NCBI RefSeq assembly: GCF_964340395.1
Contig: NC_135556.1
Coordinates: 16,156,142 to 16,211,141 of the forward strand
Length of the DNA: 55,000 nt
DNA from: Glandiceps talaboti
Taxonomy: Eukaryota; Hemichordata; Enteropneusta; Spengelidae
Direction: 5' to 3'
Made by a program: the position numbers and the translations under genes. Numbering within the stretch: the stretch's first letter is position 1; each line of letters starts with the position of its first letter. Of this stretch, positions 38,534-47,715 are shown piece after piece. The notes under the pieces are model-generated. The model did no database searches. It was given only the letters and a program-made list of their open reading frames with translations, and was not told the origin of the DNA.

Positions 38534-41500
38534 ATGTTGCCCAGTCGCATCGTGTTGTTTTTGTTCTCCTTACAAGGGGTGTTTCCAGGTAAGAATTGCT
38601 TTTCATTGCACACCATTAGTCTCAAACAAACTGCAAACTGCAACTACAAAATGAATATCAAAAAGTGTTGACGGAATGATTTCAGTGCCCGTTTTACAGC
38701 TACATGAGAGTACAATGTTCAGAGTTCGTGTCACTGTAATATACTATCTGTTAGTAGTGTTACTGTACAGTGTCATTGTGCCACCCAGGAGACTCACCAG
38801 CTGTTTGCTTCGAGATTTTAGTACATTGTTAATTCAAATTCATCGATGTTAGCTCATCGGTTGTGGTTCAATTTTCGATGTTGTTATATATGGTCACACT
38901 GATAACCCAGTGACCCACTTCTAAGACGTGAACCTGTGTTGATAGCTGCTGGTTGATCGGTAGACGAGCGAAGTTAAAATGCAAACGCTGGTGGCGCTCT
39001 GATAGCCCGGCCAGTATTCTCGCACCTCTACGAACGATAGCATCTCACCATCTATACTCAATGCACTGCCGCTACTACTAATACTACCATTGACGAATTA
39101 TTATTGACTGTCTGTAAATATCTGCAGTAACGTTATTCAATTATCTCTCGTCACAGACTGCACAGATAATCGACCTCAAGTGTGGTTAGGTAAGTAATAT
39201 TTTGCATACTACAACAAAGTATATACGTGTAGTAGAATCGCCTTTGTCGTGAACTGTCTACGAGAACACGTGGATGTGTTGTTGAATCTAAACACCGCGG
39301 TGAGACGATATCACATTCACTCAAAACCCAGATATACTTATATCTCTCAATTTTATCATTGTTGTATCAGATCATGTTGACGAGCATTACAGTCAAAGAT
39401 TGACAATCTGTACAACTTACTTCATGTCAAACACGATGTCGGTACAATTACAGGTACAGTGTTAAATTTAGCCACATTTGAAATTGATAGAAAGTTTGCA
39501 AAAGTCAAAAACCATTCGACCAAAATTTAATAGCTAGTTCGTAGGTCTGTAGATGTAACTACATGCCTATATAAAAAGAACCCACATTTACATCATCAAG
39601 TACGAATTATATTATAAAGGGTAAATTCAAGCAAGGCAATCCATACCGCTAATTATAAGGAATCCGGTGCCTTCAATAGTTACAAGGGGACGGGGCAATG
39701 GGCGTCCCATTACACAAATCGCTTCTCGTGGGAGGGCCACATGGATAAAAAAGATTAGGGGTTGGTCACACTTTATTTTTGCCCATTGCATTATATAATT
39801 TTGCATAATTTATCGTGTGATTTTGGCATCCTATCACTGCCACCGTTGTACAGTAATATCTGAACATATCATTCGAATCCCCGCAGACAACAATGCAGTG
39901 AATCAATTGTTAGTTGTGGTGTATTAGAGGAGTGGGTCTCTTAGGGGTGAAGGAGGTTTGGTCTGGTAAGATGTTGGGATAATATGGTGGAATGGGTTGA
40001 GGATGTTGACCTAGGTCCCGATAATGTCGGTAGTGTGCTCATCTAGTCAGAGGGAGTACTGGCCTTCTGTCAACCATATCACAATTTGTGAATTAATTAG
40101 TGCAGCCCCTTCACACAAATCAACTGTGGTTGGAGGGTAGTAGTGGGAAACAACCAGAGTTAACCTTTGAAATGTTCAATTTGGTGGCAGCGATGGAATC
40201 GAGCCTATATCATTGATTCTGGCACTTGTGCCCCTTTTCACGTCCGACAACATTTTAATACGTTTTTTTTATATTTGAACCGGAGGAGGGTCAATTTTCA
40301 AAGAAGCGAAATTGGAGAGGGGCACTTTTTTAGAAAACGGAATCGGGAGGATGTTACATTTTACACAACAGACCGGGCTTGATCCCCCCCCCTCCCAATG
40401 TAATTACTGAAAGTTCCCTAAAGTCTCCATGGTTACCATACTAGTACCTGTTTTCGTCAGTCAGTCTTCGTTGACATGCGCTTTCTTTAATTATGGTAAT
40501 ATCTTCCCCAGGATATGCAACATCAGAATGCAACCTTTCTGAAGACCACTGTGCGATGTTTGGTTTAGACTTCGTCTGCGAAGCTGACTACAAAGAAGAG
40601 GACGACTGCCACAACCAAATATTGAATCCCAAAAACGTTCTATGCGCATCGCCACAGTTGGAATTGTGGCCACCAACGTCAGCAACTACCTTAAAAGTTC
40701 TGGCTTACAATGTTTGGGAGCTCAGATATCTGTATGCTCAAAGAGGTCAAATAGAACGTACGTGTAGAATACCTCAGAAGATCTTTGAGCACCATGGCGA
40801 TATCGACGTCATCATCTGGAATGAGGTTTTCATGGGTGGATGTTTCCATAGTGATGGTATAAGTCTCCGTCAGATGTTGAACCAATATGGATTTGTCTAC
40901 CATACAGAAACCGTCGGAAACAGCACGAGAGATATGTTCAAGCAACCAGAAAATTCCGGCGTTTTCATATCCTCACGTTGGCCAATTGTTGAAAACGAAG
41001 AATGGATTTACAAATACACAACACGACCATCGCCGGATAATTTAATGTCAAAAGGGGCTGCCTATGCCAAAATTGAAAAGACAGTAGACAGTCAAACCAA
41101 GGTGTATCATATCCTAGGAACTCATCTACAAGCACATGAGGGTGACAGATACGCAGAAATGCGAGCTCTTCAAGCCAAAGAAATGCATACCCTCATGAAG
41201 AAACAAAAGATACCAGTTGACGAACCGGTTATCTACGGTGGTGATTTGAACACTGATATGTATACATCACCTGACCAATGGGACCAGGTTCTTGAAATAT
41301 TAGAAGCCAATATGCCGGATATAGTCGGGCCACTCAATATCACAGATGACAACCAGAATAATGATGTCCTCCATCCAAACGACACTAGCTGGTCCAAATG
41401 GATTGATTACGTTATTTATAGCAACCAACATCTCATCCCAAATAATGTCAGTCAGCAGTCGATAAAATACACCGACGACCCATTTGAGGTGTGTATGAGT

Positions 41501-43815
41501 AGCGCTATACTCGCAAGAAGACATACGTATCCATATGAACTCATGTGCACAGAATCGTGGTCCATTACAGATTTATCTGACCACTACGCTGTTCTGGGGA
41601 GGTTTGACTTCTCGGACCCCCCTGACACGATTCTGAAACCGTCGCCATCACCCTTACCAGGTAAGGTTATGAATTACAAGAACATTTTCTGATTTAAAAA
41701 TTAGATACAAAAAGTATATATCATATTATCACATGAACAAATGTTGAGAGTGGTTTGATAATATTTCATGATACAATGTATCACTAAACCATTACTGTTA
41801 ACACTAATACTCATTGATAAGCTTTTTTGTTTGTGCCTCCAGAGAATTGTCATGTTGATGCACCAAGTGTGTGGCTAGGTAAGCTGTTATTCGTTATTGA
41901 TTTTAACCTGCAGTGACCGTTGAGTATATGTCGGCTAAATGTTGTATTAGTTGTTGTAGAGTATTGGTGGTGGTGGTGGTGGTGGTGGTGGTGGTGTTGG
42001 TGGTTGTGGTGGTGGTGGTGGTGGCGGCGGTGGTGGTGGTGATGGTGATGATGGCGGTAACGGTGGTTGTGGTGTTGGTGGTGGTGGTGATGGTGATGAT
42101 GGCGGTAACGGTGGTTGTGATGGTGGTGGTGGTTGTGGTGGTGGTGGTGGTGGTGGTGGTATTGGTGGTGGTGGTGGCTAGGTAAGCTGTTATTCGTTAT
42201 TGATTTTAACCTGCAGTGACCGTTGAGTATCTTTCGGCTAAATGTTGTATTAGTTGTTGTAGAGTATTGGTGGTGGTGGTGGTGGTGTTGGTGTTGGTGT
42301 TGGTGGTGGTGGTGGTGGTGGTGGCGGTGGTGGTTGTGGTGGTGGTGGTGGTGGTGGTGGTGGTGATGGTGATGATGGCGGTAACGGTGGTTGTGGTGGT
42401 GGTGGTGGTGGTGGTGGTGGTGGTGGTGATGGTGATGGTGGCGGTAACGGTGGTGGCGGCGGTGGTGGTGGTGGTGGTGGTGGTGGTGGTATATGTATGA
42501 CGACATTCTAACCTTTCTTGGTTCATTGTAAAACACAATGATATTGTAATAAATGTAAATAAAACAAACATGGTTTCTGAATTTCCTGTACTTTCTCTAC
42601 TTCTCAGGAAGAGCTACATCTGAATGCGATCTCACTCCCGATTTCTGTGACATATTTGATTTGGAGTACGTTTGCTCTGCTGATTACAAAATTTGGGATG
42701 TCTGTCATTTCAAAACAACCACAGGTCAAAACGTTCTTTGTACTGTTCCAAAACTCACCACGTCATCCCCTACACCAGCCACTACGTTTAAAGTGTTGGC
42801 ATATAACATTTGGGAATTGCGATATCTCTACTACCAAAGTGGCCAACATGAACGTACCTGCAGGATTCCCATCCAAATCTTCACTCGCCACAGTGATGTT
42901 GATGCCATCGTTTTCAACGAAGCATTCATGGGCGGCTGTTTCTCTAACAACGGGGCATCATATAGACAAATTCTGGAATATTACGGTTTTACGTATCACA
43001 CTGGTATAGTTGGTGAAAATACTTTCATCCTTCCACAGCCTGAGAATGGCGGTGTGTTCATCGCATCGCGTTGGCCAATCAAGAAATGGGAAGAGACAGT
43101 TTTTGACGATAAAGTGTTATTTTCAGAAGACATGCTATCTGCAAAGGGCGCCATGTATGCTAACATTGAAAAGACAGTCGACGGAACCACGGTTAACTAT
43201 CACGTTTTGGGGACACATCTTCAGAGTGGTAAAAGAAACGAGGGAGGAACGGAAGTTAGACTGAACCAAGTTACGCAGATGCACGACCTGATGCTCAAAC
43301 AGGACATTCCAGAACACGAACCAGTAATCTATGCTGGAGACTTGAATACAGATTGGTACGAAAGATACGACGAACTAGAAGTTATACTTGACATTTTAGA
43401 TGCAACAGTGCCCCCTATAGTCGGACCCATCAACTATACCTCAGACCAGGAAAATAACGATATCAATGCACCAAGCACTGGGACGTCTAAATGGATCGAT
43501 TATGCGCTGTACAGTCATGCACACGTTGTCCCTACAGTAGCTTCCCAAGAAGCCATCAAGTATGTAGCAGACGAACCGTTCACCGTATGTATGGAGGAAA
43601 GAGTATTCTTTGCCGGTCAACGATACTGGTACCAATGTGATGAAGTAAAGACCATTACAGATCTATCAGACCATTACGCTGTTTTAGGAGTCTTTGATTA
43701 CCTCACGCTTACTACTCAACCTACTTCGTCAACTCCATTGCTGTATAATCATTACCCGGTCTTGATCATCATGATGCTAACTGCGGTACTAACAACTGTT
43801 TTAATAATGATTTAG
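38534..43815 (+). CDS. Two-domain secreted sphingomyelinase C-like phosphodiesterase (5 exons, complete)
   Basis: Exons 38534-38588, 39157-39189, 40512-41660, 41843-41878 and 42608-43815 sum to 2481 nt: 826 aa plus stop. Every junction is phase 1 with GT..AG ends. Residues 1 to about 18 (MLPSRIVLFLFSLQGVFP) look like a signal peptide. Then come two repeats of a six-Cys module plus a DNase I-like sphingomyelinase C domain (about 20-400 and 415-790). Catalytic residues expected from the bacterial family are present in both: Glu134/Glu529 (NEVF, NEAF), His234/His628 (GTHLQ), Asp274-Asn276 and Asp669-Asn671 (GDLNTD), Asp386-His387 and Asp779-His780 (SDHYAV). The last ~25 residues are hydrophobic and uncharged, suggesting a GPI signal or membrane anchor. 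The expected reaction is sphingomyelin to ceramide plus phosphocholine, Mg-dependent; substrate and physiological role are inferred. The bacterial relatives include haemolytic enzymes. Confidence 0.9.
40235..40430. repeat. Dispersed G-rich repeat, copy A (sphingomyelinase intron 2)
   Basis: GGAGGAGGGTCAATTTTCAA, GGGGCACTTTTTTAGAAAAC, ACAACAGACCGGGCTTGAT, a run of C, then TGTAATTACTGAAAGTTCCC. The same order of motifs recurs at 44285-44450. Confidence 0.7.
41873..42490. repeat. Duplicated intron segment with (GGT)n expansions
   Basis: About 55 bp starting at the exon 4 donor (GGCTAGGTAAGCTGTTATTC, then GTTATTGATTTTAACCTGCA) plus 'GCTAAATGTTGTATTAG' recurs about 302 bp later, from about 42175. 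Each copy is followed by 200-250 bp of GGT/GGC/GAT triplets. The duplication copied the splice donor and a few bases of the exon end. Long Val- or His-rich open frames here come from the triplet repeat. Confidence 0.9.
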
Positions 43816-44280
43816 TAATCTAAAACTCCATGTATCGTTATAATAATAATTGGTATTGTAGTAAATGTTATCACAGATATACGAAATACCTCTACATCAT
43901 ATTGTAATGCTTCAAAACCATTCTAACAAAGTATAGTACTTGTACTTTTGGTTTTTTTAGTTGTTGTTTTTAGTTTGTTTGTTTGGGTGGTTGGTTGGTT
44001 GGTTGGTTGGTTGGTTGTTTGTTTGTTTGTTTTGTTTTGTTTTTTGGGGGAGGGTTGTTACATTTCAAACACTGTGATTACAACCTTTCTGTAACCTTGA
44101 TTAAAAACCAATGAATGTACATGTACTAAAATAGGTCTTGGATTTCTCTAAGTTCTTATGGTTCTGCAAATGTTCTTGCTATGCCATCTTGCAGCAGTGG
44201 GATTAATTCCTTTAAACCATTGATTCTTGGACTAAACTATCCTTTTCCATGTATGTATGACAACATTTAAAACCATGTTT
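43816..44280 (+). other. Probable 3' UTR/flank of the sphingomyelinase gene
   Basis: AT-rich, with TTGG/TTTG runs at 43983-44035. No AATAAA noticed close to the stop. No gene seen. Confidence 0.4.
43983..44040. repeat. (TTGG)n / (TTTG)n microsatellite
   Basis: TTGG units followed by TTTG and TTTTG units. Confidence 0.9.
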
Positions 44281-44284
44281 TGAA

Positions 44285-44450
44285 ATATTTTGACGGGGGA
44301 GGGTCATGCTTTGGAGAAAGGAAAATGATGGAGGGTCACCTTTTAGCACGACGGATCCCGGAGTCGGGGGAAGGTCTTATTTTAAGCAACAGCCCATGCC
44401 TGATTTCCCCCCCCCCCTTGTAATTACTGAAGGCTCCCTAAGTGTCATGA
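44285..44450. repeat. Dispersed G-rich repeat, copy B
   Basis: GGGGGAGGGTCATGCTTTGG, GGAGGGTCACCTTTTAGCAC, AAGCAACAGCCCATGCCTGAT, a C-run, TTGTAATTACTGAAGGCTCC. The motif order matches 40235-40430, on the same strand. Confidence 0.7.
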
Positions 44451-44500
44451 ACAGACTAAGCCGCTGGGAGAATAGCCTAAGTGTTACAGATACAAATTTG

Positions 44501-44695
44501 TAATTGTAAACAAATTGTTGATAAGGACAAGGTTGGGTGGTGGACTACACAGATTACCTGACACACTTATAATTGTATTTAGCTTATTATCAGACACTTC
44601 AAGTTTACTGCCTGGGTGTATGTGTGTCAGATGTCATATATATATATATAGTGGACCAGCCAGCCTTGTCCTTATCAACAATTTGTTTACAATTA
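44501..44695. mobile_element. MITE with perfect 32-bp terminal inverted repeats
   Basis: TAATTGTAAACAAATTGTTG continuing with ATAAGGACAAGG (44501-44532) has its exact reverse complement at 44664-44695. The inner part holds no coding sequence and has a TA run at 44637-44650. Target-site duplication is not certain. Confidence 0.8.
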
Positions 44696-45312
44696 AACAG
44701 CAGGGAGTGGAAGATTACACTTGTGCTCAATAGAGAAACTGACTGTTAGTTGTAGGTAGTTTTAGCACAGCTTGAGACAGGCTTGGAGCTACAATTGAAA
44801 GAATTTCGTGGTAATAGAGTTCTCTTCAATGACATGAAATTTGTAAGCTATCGGTTTGATATGATTCTGAAATACTGTAAGATATTAAAATGGATACCGC
44901 CGTCACGTGCTCCAGAATCAACGATATTAAAGTACTTGATTCATTTTCACCACCACAGTGAATTTGTGAAAGACACTGCATTACATGACATCAATCTAAG
45001 TGGCTGGGCTGAAGGCTTAGTTCTGGTTGGCTGATTCGGAGCTGAAGGCCAGAACTTCCAAAGACTGGCTGACTTCAATACCGACATTGTCTGGATTTGG
45101 ATAAACATTCCCACTCCACCATATTATCACAAGTATCTTACCACACTATTCACCACTTTACTCCTGACCCATTCCTCTCCTCACACCAAAACTAACAATT
45201 CATTCTCTACTTGGTTGTCAGAAGCGATGAAACTGATAAGTTCGGATTTTACTATACAATAGGAGGCTCGGAATGTGACAGCCGTGGGATCTGGAACCGG
45301 TGGTGACGGTCA

Positions 45313-45518
45313 CAGGGGCGTGTAATATTGCATAGATTGTTGTTTTCCAGGTCTACAGACTAAATATAACAACCTTTTGAATATATATTCCTACCTGTAT
45401 AGGGAAAGACTCATATTTATAGTATACGTAGTACTATAGATCGATACATTTGTAGCAGCAAGATTCGTATGATATTTTCCTAAGAAAACGGAAATCTAAG
45501 CAATAATACACGCCCCTG
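45313..45518. mobile_element. 206-bp MITE with CAGGGGCG terminal inverted repeats
   Basis: CAGGGGCGTGTAATATTGC at the left end faces GCAATAATACACGCCCCTG at the right, with one mismatch. GGTGACGGT flanks both sides, so the insertion site or its duplication is partly repeated. CAGGGG ends are typical of hAT-related MITEs; an 8-bp target duplication is not clean by eye. Confidence 0.75.
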
Positions 45519-46769
45519 TGGTGACGGTGGGATACCCAAATGACAAAATAAAGAAACGTTAGCTATACATAGAACCGTCACCAACGTGGGGGTCTATGAA
45601 TAATACAATGAGTAAAAGTAAAATGGGACCCTCCCTTAATTCCACTTTTCTAAAATATGACCCTCACCCCCAAAACACCGACCCCCTCCTACCCTTACTT
45701 CTCCCCCCCCCCCATTTCACCGGCCCTCCCCTCCGTGTTGACGGTTCCATTAAAAATACAAGATACACTGACATCTTACGAAGCAAAGTTTATTGAATTG
45801 ATATGATGTATTCTTGAATATATACAGATAGTTATCGATTAATATTCAACTTATTTGCATATTACAGTGCAGAATGATATTCAAACCGTATCATACATAT
45901 TCACAATTAGATGTAATAACTGGTGTCGGAATATTTTCCTACAGTATCAAAAATCAACGGTTTATGCAATGCAAACGTCATAGGCCTGAAGGCACATCAA
46001 CTAAGTTATACAGTACTGGAGATGACCACTTCAAAGATATACGCGAGGTTGTATGTTTCCATGGTAATGGATCAGTTTATTTCATTCCCACAAAATCCCA
46101 GTAGTAAGGACAAAACGCGCATTCTATGCAGATATAAAAATTTCTTTGTATTTGAATTAGTCGAAGTTACAAGTAATTGTGGCTGAAAAGAATGACACGT
46201 TGTTTATCCTTTAAGATAAAAAAAACCCCACCCTGATCATGAGTTTAGGCGATGTGTTGGCCAATAGTGAGTATAAATGATAATATATCATATTTTTACG
46301 TAATCCTGACGTAACAACATTTCAAAATTAGGGTTTCTGATATAGTACGAGCGACCAACACATACATGTATTCCGTACGTTACAAAGTTGGTCACATACC
46401 TTAATTTGCCAGAGAGGTATTTTGAAGAATGGCTATGGTCAAAATTTATAGTGAAATAAAGGTAATAGTTATGCCAAAACCTACGTTGTGGGTGGCTACA
46501 TGTAAAGCATTGTAAACTACAACGCTTTTTTGTTTGTTTGATGATATACGTGTAACTATTCTACAATTGCTAGTGAAATAAAATGTTGACATGTTTTCTA
46601 TATTCTGCTCATCTACGATTTTGACCTCAGTCTTTTTATTCACAGCTCTGACGTGTTGACCTTTAACCTCCAATTGTATTTCGAGCAGGTTTTACTGCGA
46701 CGTAAATGAATGTAAAAAATTAAACAAGCTACAGAGCAGAACTATATCTTGATTAAAAGCAACTACAAA

Positions 46770-46931
46770 ATGGACAAACATTCCCAGTATTCACGCACTG
46801 GAGGCGAAGATGCACTGGGTAGGATTCAAATGAAAAGCGCCACCAACAGTCCAAATACTGAGCCGAGCATGGCGACATTGGCTGAAAGAGATAAAGTAAA
46901 ATCAATTAGACACCAATGCAATACAACTTAA
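46770..46931 (+). CDS. Unrecognised short ORF or last exon
   Basis: An ATG-initiated frame of about 53 codons to a TAA near 46931. Its composition is hydrophilic and protein-like (HSQYSRTGGEDALG ... SPNTEPSMATLAERDK). No known domain. It could be the final exon of a plus-strand gene; I found no upstream exon. May be chance. Confidence 0.2.
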   Translation: MDKHSQYSRTGGEDALGRIQMKSATNSPNTEPSMATLAERDKVKSIRHQCNTT

Positions 46932-47355
46932 GAACTCATTTTATCTTATTTTCTTGATTTGTCCGGTACGATTTTATGTGTTGTCGTTCTTAGGTCAATT
47001 TTAAGATTCAGTGAGTGTCCATCATTGACCTTCATACAAATGCGTGACCTTCAAATGAACTACACTGCCGTATTTTCTGCATTTCTGACAATATTAATCA
47101 TAATTATAAAATTTTACAATTATACGCCACCGTTCACAGTTAATACTGTTGATACTACGAGACACATGTCAACTGTACCATTTGCTTTCAGTTCTCAACA
47201 GTGGCAAGTTCAGACAAGTTAAGCATGTTGCGTAATAACACCCAGTCAATGGGTGGAGGGGGGTGACTTAATTCACTCGTGTCCATATGTTGTCTTTTGT
47301 TAAAGTAATATACAATAAAATCAATACATATTGGCTTGGCTAAATTCTTAATTTC

Positions 47356-47401
<46 letters not shown>

Positions 47402-47435
47402 GAAGAGAGTGTGACACAGTCAGACAGACAGACAG

Positions 47436-47510
<75 letters not shown>

Positions 47511-47512
47511 GG
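47356..47512. repeat. (GAAA)n and (CAGA)n microsatellites
   Basis: GAAA units at 47356-47401, then CAGA units at 47419-47511 with one CGGA variant. Confidence 0.95.
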
Positions 47513-47715
47513 AGGGTGAAGCGATCACTCGGATTTGACATAAGGTAATGTACCTTCTCGTAGGAAATGTGTGTGACATATAGACTCACCAGTACGATAT
47601 TGACTACAACTATATCATTTTTGTGTTTCTCTCCCATTTTGTGAATAAATGTGTTGCCAGATTGTCCATAACATCATGAACATTAAGTTGATATTGTAAA
47701 ACAATTTTTACTCAC

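Larger units (their letters stand above)
44700..47355. other. Non-coding region between the sphingomyelinase and DOMON genes
   Basis: No gene recognised apart from a weak plus-strand frame at 46770-46928. Open stretches at 44783-45034 and 45874-46186 have no recognisable motif. The remaining exons of the minus-strand DOMON gene could lie here, but I did not find them. C/G-runs near 45690-45740 (CCCCTCC, CCACCCCC-like) may be an inverted third copy of the G-rich repeat. Confidence 0.4.

Noticed and set aside
39868-39885. tRNA-like B-box (ATTCGAATCCCC)
   Set aside because: No A-box or acceptor-stem pairing found around it.
41850-42571. Poly-His, poly-Thr and poly-Val open frames on both strands
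   Set aside because: They are readings of the (GGT)n repeat in an intron.
40493-43815. Two separate sphingomyelinase genes, one per large open frame
   Set aside because: The first large frame starts inside an intron. With acceptor 40512 and donor 41660, the mini-exon 41843-41878 and acceptor 42608, the reading frame is continuous, and a signal-peptide exon exists only before domain 1. One gene explains all phases.
38534-43815. Identity as spider-type sphingomyelinase D
   Set aside because: The motifs (NEVF, GTHLQ, GDLNTD, SDHY) are of the DNase I-like sphingomyelinase C fold, not the TIM-barrel phospholipase D-like fold.
47188-47637. 149-codon minus frame with Ser-Val-Cys-Leu repeats
   Set aside because: Reading of CAGA/GAAA microsatellites.
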